In this document: one piece after another, positions 17,031 to 25,520 of the stretch | Layout: the number at the start of each line of letters is the position of its first letter | Numbering within the stretch: position 1 is the stretch's first letter | Assembly: GCA_016293975.1 (NCBI GenBank) | Contig: JAEDCW010000018.1 | Coordinates: forward strand, 1 to 32,240 | DNA from: Clostridia bacterium | GTDB taxonomy: Bacteria; Bacillota; Clostridia; Christensenellales; CAG-138 | DNA length: 32,240 nucleotides | Reading direction: 5' to 3' | The notes under the pieces: generated by a model | Databases searched by the model: none | The model's input: the letters and a program-made list of their open reading frames with translations, nothing else | What the model was told of the DNA's origin: nothing | Program-made: the position numbers and the translations under genes

Positions 17031-17068
17031 ATATTTATTCGTAAAAGGCAAGTTTTACGAATAAATAT
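17031..17068. repeat. Perfect 16-bp inverted repeat with 6-bp centre, putative dif-like recombination site
   Basis: ATATTTATTCGTAAAA (17031-17046), spacer GGCAAG (17047-17052), and the exact reverse complement TTTTACGAATAAATAT (17053-17068). Two arms around a 6-bp centre is the layout of a tyrosine-recombinase crossover site. It sits 49 bases upstream of the XerS-like gene start, where streptococcal difSL lies relative to xerS. The inner arm TTTTACGAATAAA loosely resembles the difSL arms. As RNA it would also form a strong hairpin, but there is no T-run, so a terminator is less likely. Confidence 0.7.
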
Positions 17069-17100
17069 ATCTATAGAAGATATTATACTACCATAAGCCA

Positions 17101-17538
17101 CTACTTAATCTGTTCAATTGCCAATCTGGCCAATTCATCGCATCTATTGTTGTATTCGTTATCACTGTGTCCTTTTACTTTAGAGAATCTCACTTTATGT
17201 TTCTCCGTAAGCGCAACTAATTGTTGCCACAAGTCTTGATTTTCAACGGGCTTCTTTTTTGCTGTGAGCCAGCCGTTTGCTTGCCACCGTGTAATCCAAC
17301 CTTGTAAGAATGCATTGCACATATATGCGCTATCCGTGTATAAATTTACTTCACACGGTTCCTTAAGACAGTTCAATGCCACAATCGCCGCCATTAATTC
17401 CATTCTATTATTTGTCGTATTGGGTTCGCCTCCGGAAATCTCCTTTGACTTTTCATTGTACATCAATATGGCTCCAAAACCGCCCGGACCAGGATTGCCC
17501 GAACAAGCGCCGTCTGTATAGATTGTAATCAGTTTCAT
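17101..17538 (-). CDS. rnhA: Ribonuclease HI
   Basis: It cuts the RNA strand of RNA-DNA hybrids, removing primers and R-loops. The catalytic acidic residues are Asp9 (YTDGACSGNPGPGG), Glu47 (NNRMELMAA), Asp69 (YTDSAYM) and Asp134 (NRCDELA), with His124 in VKGHSDNEYNN. The basic handle region (WITRWQANGWLTAKKKPVEN) is present, so this is the E. coli-like form. The length of 145 is typical. It starts 15 bases after the small Cys-rich gene and lies about 120 bases before the recombinase start, all in one direction. Confidence 0.97.
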   Translation of the reverse strand: MKLITIYTDGACSGNPGPGGFGAILMYNEKSKEISGGEPNTTNNRMELMAAIVALNCLKEPCEVNLYTDSAYMCNAFLQGWITRWQANGWLTAKKKPVENQDLWQQLVALTEKHKVRFSKVKGHSDNEYNNRCDELARLAIEQIK

Positions 17539-17553
17539 ATATTATATTCCCAT

Positions 17554-17793
17554 TTATTTTAATGGCTTTCTGCGTCTCTTTGAAAACACAATGGTCTCGT
17601 TTGAGTTATCATGCTTCATCAATTGCACGAGGTCAAATTCCGCATAGTCCTCGGTCGAACCATCGTTATTAAGTCCTATGCATTTACAACAGTTGTCGCA
17701 CTTTTTCGACGGATCTAAGTCGCATCTTTCGTCATCGTCCTCATCAATATCGCTACCTATTGCTTCAAGCTTTGATTCTTCATCTTTTTGCAT
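17554..17793 (-). CDS. Small acidic Cys-rich protein, unknown function
   Basis: I do not recognise this gene. The 79-residue product begins MQKDEESKLEAIGSD, chosen because GGAGGG precedes ATG 17793. A longer frame reaching 17859 would run through the lexA control region. The centre holds a cysteine cluster (CDLDPSKKCDNCCKC) after an acidic run (DIDEDDDERC), and the C-terminus is basic (SKRRRKPLK). The four to five closely spaced Cys suggest a small metal-binding or redox site. It is the first gene of a leftward group with rnhA and the recombinase, and its promoter region overlaps the lexA-side palindrome. A link to the DNA-damage response is possible but is inferred only from position. Confidence 0.65.
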   Translation of the reverse strand: MQKDEESKLEAIGSDIDEDDDERCDLDPSKKCDNCCKCIGLNNDGSTEDYAEFDLVQLMKHDNSNETIVFSKRRRKPLK

Positions 17794-17808
17794 TGTTCCC
17801 TCCGATCT

Positions 17809-17824
17809 GCAAACGAATGTTTGC
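17809..17824. promoter_or_regulatory. Putative LexA (SOS) operator between divergent genes
   Basis: GCAAAC-GAAT-GTTTGC is a perfect palindrome whose core AAAC-N4-GTTT matches the Gram-positive SOS box (GAAC-N4-GTTC) except for its outer bases. It overlaps the lexA -35 region and falls at the predicted start of the opposite transcript, so LexA could repress both directions. Confidence 0.6.
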
Positions 17825-17850
17825 GTTCGTGTATTTACGTATGTTATAAT
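17821..17850 (+). promoter_or_regulatory. lexA promoter
   Basis: TTGCGT (17821-17826) and TATAAT (17845-17850) are spaced by 18 bases. The putative SOS palindrome covers the first bases of the -35, as expected for an autoregulated lexA. Confidence 0.7.
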
Positions 17851-17859
17851 ACCATACAA
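17832..17859 (-). promoter_or_regulatory. Probable promoter of Cys-rich gene-rnhA-recombinase group
   Basis: On the minus strand TTGTAT (17859-17854) and TAAATA (17837-17832) have 16-base spacing. The transcript would start near 17825, beside the LexA-like palindrome. The boxes are imperfect. Confidence 0.45.
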
Positions 17860-17879
17860 TCAATGGAATGAGGTGTGTC

Positions 17880-18494
17880 ATGGAGAAACTAGGACAAAAG
17901 CAGACCGAAATACTCAATTATATAGCTGAATACTCACATCAAAATGGATTCCCTCCTACTGTCCGGGAGATTTGTTCAGCTGTGAAGCTCAAATCCACTT
18001 CAACAGTACACGCACACCTCAAGGCTCTGCAAAGGCTCGGCTATATCGAGATGCCAAACAACAAGCAACGTTCTATAACTTTGTGCTCAACCGATGTCAA
18101 AACCACTACGCCGGTATCCATCATAGGTACCGTTGCCGCAGGTCAGCCCTTGTATGCCTACGACAATATCCAGGAGACGTTCCTGCTGCCAAATGCGCTC
18201 CTTAAGGGCGGCAAATCATCTGAAACCTTTATTCTCACTATAACCGGCACAAGCATGATAGATATCGGTATACTTGACGGAGACCTCGTTATAGTAAGCA
18301 GTTCCCTCGGTGTAGACAACGGTGATATCGCAGTAGTCCGTGTCGACGGTGAAAATGCGACTGTTAAGCGTTTTTTCTCCGAAAATGATCACGTAAGGCT
18401 TCAACCCGAGAACACAAGCATGCAACCTATTATAATTACAAAGGATCGCGTCGAAATCGTCGGCAAGGTAATAGGTCTAATCAGGCGTTATTAA
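17880..18494 (+). CDS. lexA: LexA repressor
   Basis: LexA is the SOS-response repressor, which cleaves itself when RecA filaments form. The winged-helix DNA-binding domain is residues 1-70, with the recognition region VREICSAVKLKSTSTVHAHLKAL. The self-cleavage site is Ala87-Gly88 in GTVAAGQPL. The catalytic Ser125 (ITGTSMID) and Lys163 (ENATVKRFF) are in place. I start at ATG 17880, which gives the typical MEKLGQKQTEIL. An ATG at 17868 would add four residues and contains the ribosome site. The length of 204 is normal. The promoter carries a palindrome that is probably its own operator. The 3' end overlaps the convergent downstream gene by 14 bases. Confidence 0.96.
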   Translation: MEKLGQKQTEILNYIAEYSHQNGFPPTVREICSAVKLKSTSTVHAHLKALQRLGYIEMPNNKQRSITLCSTDVKTTTPVSIIGTVAAGQPLYAYDNIQETFLLPNALLKGGKSSETFILTITGTSMIDIGILDGDLVIVSSSLGVDNGDIAVVRVDGENATVKRFFSENDHVRLQPENTSMQPIIITKDRVEIVGKVIGLIRRY

Positions 18495-19740
18495 GAAGCG
18501 CCGCTATTGCGCGCGTTGCTGCTATCCTGCCGTGAGAATATGTGAGGCTTCCTTGTATATATGCCGTATACGGCTCGCAAATAGGTGCGTCGGCGCTTAA
18601 TTCTATTGATGATCCCTGTACAAATGACCCTGCCGCCATTATTACCTGATTGGAGTATCCGGGCATATCCCACGGCTCAGGCACCACATTGCTGTCGATG
18701 GGCGAAGCCGCTTGGATAGTCTTGCAGAATGCAATCAACGACTCGGCATCCTTAAACCTTATCGATTGCACGATATCATTTCTTTGCGCATCAAATGCAG
18801 GCAAAGTTTCCATCCCCATGATTTCAAAAGCCCGAGCAAATAATACCGATGTTTTTAGTGCGTTTGCAGTGACATGAGGCGCCATAAACAGACCTTGATA
18901 GAAGGGCTGGTACGAATCAGCATACGATCCTACTTCCCTACCCATCCCAGGCACGGTTAGCTTATTTGCTGTTTGCTCAATGAGCTCATGTTTGCCACAT
19001 ATGTAGCCCCCCGTCGGAGCAATTCCGCCACCCGGGTTCTTTATCAGTGAGCCTGCGGCAATATCGACACCGTATGATGTCGGTTCGCAGGAATCTGTAA
19101 ACTCGCCGTAGCAGTTATCGAGCATAACAATGCAGTTCTTTTTTGCATGAGTAATGCGACATACGTCCTTAATTTGCTCCGAGTTGATCGAATCACGCCA
19201 CGCATAGCCTCGCGAACGCTGAATGTAAACCACCTTTACGGTGTTATCTGAATCCAGTTCGCTTTGTAATGACGCCAAATCAATTTTGAACTCCGAAGTG
19301 AGCTCAACTGCTTTGTAGTTTATTCCATATGACAATAGCGAACCAAATTCGTTTGTGCCTATACCAATTGCCTTCTCCAATGTATCATATGGTTTGCCCG
19401 TTACAGAAAGCAGAGTTTCTCCCGGTTTTAGTATGCCGGAAAGTGCTAAAAACAGCGCATGTGTACCGGAAACTATCTGCGGCCTTACAAGAGCATCCTC
19501 GGCTCCGAAAACCTCTGCGAATACACTGTCGAGTTTATCCCGCGAAATATCGTCATAGCCATATCCGTAAGACGGAGTAAAGTGTCTTGCGCTGACATTG
19601 TTGTTTTGAAACGCATTTAAAACACGCTCCTGATTAATGTGCTCGGTATTCTCAATTCGAGCATAGACATCATTTGCTTCTGCCTCTGCGGCCAGAATAA
19701 TCTCCTTGGCGTGCTCCATTGCTGTATTTTCGTTATTCAT
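18481..19740 (-). CDS. PLP-dependent methionine gamma-lyase family / aluminium resistance protein (YnbB-like)
   Basis: A fold-type I PLP enzyme of 419 residues. The PLP lysine is in AAGSLIKNPGGGIAPTGGYI, and the family motif RHFTPSYGYGYDDISRDKLD lies near the N-terminus. Members are annotated as aluminium resistance protein or methionine gamma-lyase family, but the true reaction is uncertain. In B. subtilis the related ynbB lies close to hfq and miaA, matching this context, where it follows hfq by 12 bases. AAGGAG lies 8 bases before the ATG at 19740. It is the last gene of the miaB operon and its end overlaps the 3' end of lexA, so the two transcripts collide. Confidence 0.88.
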   Translation of the reverse strand: MNNENTAMEHAKEIILAAEAEANDVYARIENTEHINQERVLNAFQNNNVSARHFTPSYGYGYDDISRDKLDSVFAEVFGAEDALVRPQIVSGTHALFLALSGILKPGETLLSVTGKPYDTLEKAIGIGTNEFGSLLSYGINYKAVELTSEFKIDLASLQSELDSDNTVKVVYIQRSRGYAWRDSINSEQIKDVCRITHAKKNCIVMLDNCYGEFTDSCEPTSYGVDIAAGSLIKNPGGGIAPTGGYICGKHELIEQTANKLTVPGMGREVGSYADSYQPFYQGLFMAPHVTANALKTSVLFARAFEIMGMETLPAFDAQRNDIVQSIRFKDAESLIAFCKTIQAASPIDSNVVPEPWDMPGYSNQVIMAAGSFVQGSSIELSADAPICEPYTAYIQGSLTYSHGRIAATRAIAALLNNA

Positions 19741-19752
19741 AAGCGGTACTCC

Positions 19753-19989
19753 TTATTCAGATAAAAAGGGCGATATATCCAATTTACCAATCGGTATGAT
19801 GCTTGAAACAGCGTGCTTATAAATCATCGTCTGTTTGTTATTGGCTTCCACTAGTATCACGAAGTTATCAAAGGCAATAATCTTTGCATTATTTATCTGA
19901 TACCCGTTAGTGACGATTATGTTAGCAGATATCCCGTTTGTTATCAAAGCATCGAACACGAAATCTTGCAGTGAAAGCTTCTGCTTCAT
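19753..19989 (-). CDS. hfq: RNA chaperone Hfq
   Basis: This is a hexameric RNA-binding protein that helps small RNAs act on mRNAs. The 78 residues cover the two Sm motifs: LQDFVFDALITNGISANIIVTNGYQI (Sm1 side) and the near-invariant IYKHAVSSIIP (Sm2, YKH), with FDNFVILVEANNKQ between them. Typical Hfq reads QDxFLNxLRKxxxxVxIFLxNGxQL, so this is a somewhat divergent but recognisable copy with a short tail, as in other Firmicutes. The start overlaps the miaA stop by 4 bases, so translation is coupled. miaA-hfq is a widely conserved order. Confidence 0.93.
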   Translation of the reverse strand: MKQKLSLQDFVFDALITNGISANIIVTNGYQINNAKIIAFDNFVILVEANNKQTMIYKHAVSSIIPIGKLDISPFLSE

Positions 19990-20951
19990 ATGGTCTTATC
20001 CCCCATCCCCTGGCTAAAGTATTTAACTACTTCATCTGTAAGAGCTTGTCCGAAAATTTGACTCACATCAAACCAGCGTATTCGCTCGTCCCGCTTAAAC
20101 CAAGTTATTTGCCGTTTTGCAAACCTTCTGGTGTCCCTCTTTATTTCCTCGACTGCAGCATCATAGCTACACTCGCCGTTAAGGTATGCTATAAGCTGCT
20201 TATAGCCCAATCCCTGTAAAGCCGGAAGAGTTCGGTCATATCCCTGTTTGACTATGCTCTCCACCTCAGCAAGCAGTCCGTGGGACAACATATCATCGAC
20301 CCTGAGGTTAATCCTTTCGTAAAGTACTTTACGTGGCATCGTAAGACCAGCCATTATCGGAACACAGGCGCATTCTGCGTTTTTAGCGTTTATAAAGTCG
20401 TTACCGTGGTCGGACATTGTGCATCCTGTTGTGTAATAAACCTCAAGGGCTCTTACCAATCTTTTTGTATCATTCGGATGCAGTCTTTGCGCCGTTATCG
20501 AATCAATCTCCGAAAGTTTCTTATGAAGTATGCCCGGCGATTCTAATTCTTCAGAGGCCAGCTTTTCTCTGAGCTCAAAGTCGGGCTTTGCGGAAGAAAA
20601 GTTCAAAGGATAGGTTAGCGAATTGACATATAAGCCGGTGCCACCCACGACCAATGGAGTTTTGCCGCTATTTGTGATCAAATCAGCATAATTCAACGCT
20701 CTGTGCGCATATTCTGCAACCGTAAAACCTCTGTCATCTATATCTGTCTCGTCAATCATATAGTGTTTGACTCTCTTCGTCTCGATAAGGCTAGGCTTAG
20801 CCGATCCTATATCAAGCTTTCTGTAAACCTGTATCGAATCTGCGGATATAATCTCACAGTTCATGTGTTCGGCAACATCCAACGACAACGCCGTCTTTCC
20901 GCTTGCAGTGGGTCCTATTATAAAGAGTATCGTGGGCTTGGTTTTATCCAT
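19986..20951 (-). CDS. miaA: tRNA dimethylallyltransferase MiaA
   Basis: It adds a dimethylallyl group to A37 of tRNAs that read codons starting with U. The P-loop GPTASGKT is residues 13-20, followed by the family motifs ISADSIQVYRKLDIGSAKP, YADL and VGGTGLYVNSL. The C-terminus keeps the RDTRRFAKRQITWFKRD motif. The length of 321 is normal. Its start overlaps the mutL stop by 1 base and its stop overlaps hfq by 4. It works on the same nucleotide as MiaB, encoded in the same operon. Confidence 0.97.
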   Translation of the reverse strand: MDKTKPTILFIIGPTASGKTALSLDVAEHMNCEIISADSIQVYRKLDIGSAKPSLIETKRVKHYMIDETDIDDRGFTVAEYAHRALNYADLITNSGKTPLVVGGTGLYVNSLTYPLNFSSAKPDFELREKLASEELESPGILHKKLSEIDSITAQRLHPNDTKRLVRALEVYYTTGCTMSDHGNDFINAKNAECACVPIMAGLTMPRKVLYERINLRVDDMLSHGLLAEVESIVKQGYDRTLPALQGLGYKQLIAYLNGECSYDAAVEEIKRDTRRFAKRQITWFKRDERIRWFDVSQIFGQALTDEVVKYFSQGMGDKTI

Positions 20952-22915
20952 TAAATAATCCTCTTGAACATCTTTTCGAGTTCTCTTCTGGACAAGCTTA
21001 TCAAAACCGGTCGTCCGTGGGGGCAGGTCTTTGGCACACCTTGAGTAGCATAGTGGTTGAGCAACAACATGACCTGTCTCTCATCCAGTATATCTCCGCC
21101 TTTAATCGCATGCTTACATGCAGCTTGAATTATACACTCACGCTTCAAATCTTCCGTGTTTGCCTTGCCATTCTTTTGTATTAGGTCTATGGCATCGTGT
21201 ATAAACCTTTCACACACCGATTTTTCTACATTAGAGGGCACAGACCTTACAAGAATGGATAACGGCCCGTATTCCTCGATCTCACATCCAAGCGAGTCGA
21301 AAACATCAGTATTGTCAATAACGATCTGAAACTCCGACCCGTCGAGTTTGATTACATTCGGGACGAGGAGTAATTGTTTTGAAACCGACGCTTTACCTTG
21401 AATAAAATCGTCGTACAGCATACGCTCATGTGCCGCATGCTGATCTATCAGAAACAGCCTATCCCCCTGCTCAACCATCAAATAAGTGCTAAAAAGCTGT
21501 CCAATATAAGAAAAGGCATCTATCCGTAACTCTTGCTGTTCACTTTTATTTGGCGTGCCGGAATTCTTTGCTCTATAATCGACAGATTCAATACCTATGT
21601 AAGGCAACTCATCATCAGTCTTAGCAGAATAATCGCTTGTCCTAAGTGATGCCTGAACTTCATGCCTGCTTGATGATTCGTCCACTGGATACCCGCTCAT
21701 TCTGCATTCAAAGCGATAAGCTGTATCGGCATAAGCTTCTCTCATCACACAGGCGCTTTGATTCTGCTTTGGCAACGAGTACGGGTATTCGTTGGTCACA
21801 CCTGTGCTTTTCTCGTACAATCGTCCGAATGTTTCTTGTGACGGTACGATATTAGTCGTATCTACAATTATCTCGATAGCATCAGATGTTTCACCTGGAA
21901 TTTGGCTTTCTGAAACCTCTGAATTTACTTCTGCCAATGCATCTGACACAGCTCTATATAGCCCACCGAAAACTCTATCCTCCGATCTAAACTTAACATC
22001 GAGCTTATTTGGGTGAACATTAACATCTACCTCACCTGGTGCTATGGTTAACATCGCCACTATGAAAGGATATCTGCCGCGTATAAGACGCGTTTCAAAC
22101 GCTCTCTGCGTAGATATCGACAGCCTTTGAGACTTTATATAGCGTCCGTTGCAATAGAACGATTGTCTGTTTCTGTTTCCCTGAGCGATACTCTCATTTC
22201 CGACAAATCCTGTAATCTTCAGATACGCGTTATCAAAATTGATCGGCTTTAGCTGGTTTACTACAGACGATCCGTACACTGTAAAAATGGCGTTCAGAAG
22301 CTTGCCGTCGCCTAAACTATGGTATATGGTCTTACCATTTACAATGAGCTTTATCGAAATATCCGGTCGTGCCATTATGAGCCTTGCAGTATAATCCGAT
22401 ATCTGCGCATTCTCGCTTCTTGCTGATCTCAGGAACTTTCTTCTTGCGGGAACATTGTAAAAGAGATCTCTTACTTCAAAGCTTGTGCCCTGTATGCTTT
22501 CGCAATCCTCTACGCTTATAACATCGCCGCCACTGATACAAACCTTAGACCCCGACACGCCATTATTTGCTTGTTCACATGTTTTCATAGTAACTTTAGA
22601 GACGGCCGCTATGGATGCAAGCGCCTCGCCTCTGAATCCCAACGTACGGATGTTATCGAGATCCTCTGATGACGTTATTTTACTCGTCGCATGACGATAA
22701 AAAGCAGAAACGGCGTCCTCTCTGCTCATCCCGCAACCATTATCCGAAACACGCATAAAGTCGGAAGCATTCTCGCCTATCTCTACTGTAATCACGGTAC
22801 TGCCGGCGTCTATTGAGTTTTCGACGAACTCCTTTATAACAGAGGCGGGTCCCTCTATGACCTCTCCTGCGGCAATCTGATTTGCCACGAGTTCCGACAA
22901 CACCTTAATCTTCAT
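20951..22915 (-). CDS. mutL: DNA mismatch repair protein MutL (endonuclease type)
   Basis: MutL links MutS mismatch recognition to strand incision. The GHKL ATPase motifs are clear: EFVENSIDAGST, RVSDNGCGM and TLGFRGEALASIAAVS. The C-terminal domain has the endonuclease motif DQHAAHERMLYD near residue 490, plus ACKHAIKGGD and CPHGRPVLI, so this is the nicking type usual in bacteria without MutH. In DQHA-x2-E-x4-E the last Glu is Asp here. I start at ATG 22915, 9 bases after GGAGG; a GTG three bases earlier is an alternative. The start lies inside the mutS 3' end, so the two are coupled. The length of about 654 fits, with a variable linker at residues 330-450. Confidence 0.96.
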   Translation of the reverse strand: MKIKVLSELVANQIAAGEVIEGPASVIKEFVENSIDAGSTVITVEIGENASDFMRVSDNGCGMSREDAVSAFYRHATSKITSSEDLDNIRTLGFRGEALASIAAVSKVTMKTCEQANNGVSGSKVCISGGDVISVEDCESIQGTSFEVRDLFYNVPARRKFLRSARSENAQISDYTARLIMARPDISIKLIVNGKTIYHSLGDGKLLNAIFTVYGSSVVNQLKPINFDNAYLKITGFVGNESIAQGNRNRQSFYCNGRYIKSQRLSISTQRAFETRLIRGRYPFIVAMLTIAPGEVDVNVHPNKLDVKFRSEDRVFGGLYRAVSDALAEVNSEVSESQIPGETSDAIEIIVDTTNIVPSQETFGRLYEKSTGVTNEYPYSLPKQNQSACVMREAYADTAYRFECRMSGYPVDESSSRHEVQASLRTSDYSAKTDDELPYIGIESVDYRAKNSGTPNKSEQQELRIDAFSYIGQLFSTYLMVEQGDRLFLIDQHAAHERMLYDDFIQGKASVSKQLLLVPNVIKLDGSEFQIVIDNTDVFDSLGCEIEEYGPLSILVRSVPSNVEKSVCERFIHDAIDLIQKNGKANTEDLKRECIIQAACKHAIKGGDILDERQVMLLLNHYATQGVPKTCPHGRPVLISLSRRELEKMFKRII

Positions 22916-25520
22916 CACATTTTGCCTCCCCGTTAACTATTCTGCAAAGCTCGTCCAAAAGAATCATCGACTCTATAGGTGTTAATGTCTCCGGAGAAAC
23001 CTTTCGCAATCTGGCAATCACAGCACTTAAGGGATCTGAATTGCCTTGACGATTCTCTGCCACGGGCAAAACTATGTCATCCCTTGTGTTCACGTCGGCA
23101 TCTTCGAGGCCGGACAATACCTCCTTGGCCCTGTCGAGCACTTGCTGAGGCAGGCCTGCAAGCTTTGCCACTTGAATGCCGAAGCTCTTATCCGCACTGC
23201 CACGGACTATCTTTCTCAAGAATACTATTGTATCCCCATATTCTTTTACAGCAACTCTATAGTTGACAACCCCGTCGAGTCTACCTTCGAGCTCGGAAAG
23301 CTCGTGATAATGCGTTGCAAACAGAGCCTTCGCTCCACACATGGTCTTGTCGACTACATACTCCAATACAGACCAGGCGATGCTCAAACCGTCATATGTA
23401 CTGGTACCACGACCTATTTCATCGAAAATCAACAAGCTATTTTCGGTAGCGTTGTTGAGTATACTCGCAACCTCGGTCATCTCTACCATAAATGTGCTTT
23501 GGCCGGTCGCAAGGCTGTCAGATGCTCCTATTCGAGCGAATATCTTGTCGACAATACATATATCGGCCGTTCTTGCCGGTACAAACGAACCGATATGAGC
23601 CATAATCACGCACAAAGCTATCTGCCGCATATATGTGCTTTTACCGGCCATATTAGGTCCTGTTATAATCAAAACTCTATCCGCATCGTTGTTCATTGTC
23701 GCATTGTTCGGAACAAACAGCTCGTCAGAGTTCTCTTCCACAACAGGATGCCTGCCGTCGAGAATCTCTATCCTGCCTTCGCTGTTGATCGATGGGCGGC
23801 AATAGTTGTTATTAAGTGCCAACTTTGCAAGTGAGTATATTGCATCTATCTGAGCAACGCAGTTAGCGGTGAGCTTTATGCGCTCAAGGCACTCATAAAG
23901 TTGTTTACGAATTTCCAAGAAAAGGTCATATTCTAGCGCGACGCGTTTCACGTCCGCACTGAGGATGACGTCTTCAAGTTCTTTTAATTCTTTTGATGTA
24001 TATCTCTCGGCATTTGAAATCGTCTGCCTACGTTCAAAATACTCGGGAACAAGGTGCTTAAAAGAATTAGTAACCTCGAAGTAATACCCAAACACGCGGT
24101 TATACTTTATCTTAAGCGTCTTAATCCCCGTCTTTTCACGCTCGTCGGCTTCGAGCTTAGCAAGCCAAGCCTTACTGCCAGATGCCGCATTCTTGTACTT
24201 ATCTACTTCCTCGTTGAATCCGTCTCTGAGTATTCCACCGTCTTTTATACCAATTGGCGGATCGTCACACAGTGCATTGCTCAAAAGCGCATATATATCG
24301 TCAAGTGGGTCAAAATCGTTTGTTATTTTGCGCAAAAATGCGCAGTCTGCTTGAGCCAAAAGCACGTGTATCCGCGGCAAAACCTTAAGGGAACGAGCCA
24401 TTGCCAAGCATTCCTTTGGGTTTATTGCAGAGTATGCAATTTTACTGCAAAGTCGCTCGATGTCGAATACTGAGGATAGTGCCTCGGAAATACTTTCAAG
24501 TAAGATAGGGTTGTTCTTAAGCATTTCAACCGCATCCAGTCTGGATTCTATGTCGTTCTTATCTATCAAAGGCTGATCTACCCAGCTTCTAAGTAGACGG
24601 GCACCCATGGCCGTCTTAGTCTTGTCCATGAGATGCAGGAGCGTAGCGCTGCGCTTACCATCGAACCTTATGGGCTTCACTATCTCGAGGCTTGCCCTGG
24701 TGGTAGAATCAAGCTGCATATAATTCGAGATGCTGACTCTTTTCATGCGCTTTATATGGGACAAAGCATTCTTCTGAGTATCTTCGAGATAAGTGATAAG
24801 TGCGCCTGCTGCATTTATGCCAAAATCACCGCTGGTTTCATATCCGAAGCTGCTCAGATTCATAACATTAAAATGCTTCAAGAGCGAATTGACTGCACTA
24901 TTGCGCGAAAAATTCTTCTCGGAAGTCTCTTGCACAAAATACATCGTCTTCAGCCTATCAACAATTAAATCCGAGGAGTTATTCACCACCACCTCTCTGG
25001 GTTCGATTCGTGTCAATTCGTTGAGCAAATCAGCACCTGATTTTGAACCTATGAATTCGGATGTAAAGAAGTCACCTGTCGAAACATCCGCATACGCCAA
25101 GCCTATACTCCCATTTTGTATGTAAACTGATGCGATGTAATTATTTGTTTTATCGTCCAGCATACTCTCTTCAATAACAGTGCCGGGGGTGATAATCCTG
25201 ATTACAGCCCTTTCTACCAGTCCCTTTGAAAGTTTGGGGTCGGTCAATTGTTCGCATACAGCCACTTTATAACCCGAGTTAATCAGCTTACTTATGTACG
25301 TGTCGACCGAATGATATGGCACACCGCACATCGGTGCTCTTTCATGGAGCCCGCAGTCGCGACCCGTCAATACAAGGCCAAGCACATTTGAGGCTTCTTT
25401 TGCGTCGTCAAAAAACATCTCATAGAAGTCACCAAGTCTGAACATAAGTATACAATCCTTATGTTCGTCTTTTATCCGCAGATATTGCTGCATTAACGGT
25501 GAAAGCTTGGGTACTGCCAT
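22905..25520 (-). CDS. mutS: DNA mismatch repair ATPase MutS
   Basis: MutS is the mismatch-recognition dimer. The N-terminal domain carries the mismatch-wedging Phe-X-Glu in GDFYEMFFDDA at about residues 31-41. Walker A is GPNMAGKSTYMRQ near residue 617, the ABC-type signature region is MVEMTEVASILNNAT, and Walker B is LLIFDEIGRGTSTYDG. The length of 871 is full. The start codon overlaps the miaB stop (TAATG), so translation is coupled. mutL follows with a 10-14 base overlap. Confidence 0.98.
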   Translation of the reverse strand: MAVPKLSPLMQQYLRIKDEHKDCILMFRLGDFYEMFFDDAKEASNVLGLVLTGRDCGLHERAPMCGVPYHSVDTYISKLINSGYKVAVCEQLTDPKLSKGLVERAVIRIITPGTVIEESMLDDKTNNYIASVYIQNGSIGLAYADVSTGDFFTSEFIGSKSGADLLNELTRIEPREVVVNNSSDLIVDRLKTMYFVQETSEKNFSRNSAVNSLLKHFNVMNLSSFGYETSGDFGINAAGALITYLEDTQKNALSHIKRMKRVSISNYMQLDSTTRASLEIVKPIRFDGKRSATLLHLMDKTKTAMGARLLRSWVDQPLIDKNDIESRLDAVEMLKNNPILLESISEALSSVFDIERLCSKIAYSAINPKECLAMARSLKVLPRIHVLLAQADCAFLRKITNDFDPLDDIYALLSNALCDDPPIGIKDGGILRDGFNEEVDKYKNAASGSKAWLAKLEADEREKTGIKTLKIKYNRVFGYYFEVTNSFKHLVPEYFERRQTISNAERYTSKELKELEDVILSADVKRVALEYDLFLEIRKQLYECLERIKLTANCVAQIDAIYSLAKLALNNNYCRPSINSEGRIEILDGRHPVVEENSDELFVPNNATMNNDADRVLIITGPNMAGKSTYMRQIALCVIMAHIGSFVPARTADICIVDKIFARIGASDSLATGQSTFMVEMTEVASILNNATENSLLIFDEIGRGTSTYDGLSIAWSVLEYVVDKTMCGAKALFATHYHELSELEGRLDGVVNYRVAVKEYGDTIVFLRKIVRGSADKSFGIQVAKLAGLPQQVLDRAKEVLSGLEDADVNTRDDIVLPVAENRQGNSDPLSAVIARLRKVSPETLTPIESMILLDELCRIVNGEAKCDED

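Noticed and set aside
17031..17068. The large inverted repeat as an intrinsic terminator of rnhA
   Set aside because: The stem is perfect but lacks a T-run on either side and is symmetric around a 6-base centre, so a recombinase site explains it better. A role in RNA is still possible.
23046..23834. 262-codon open frame opposite mutS
   Set aside because: It mirrors the conserved ATPase domain of mutS; a shadow of codon bias.
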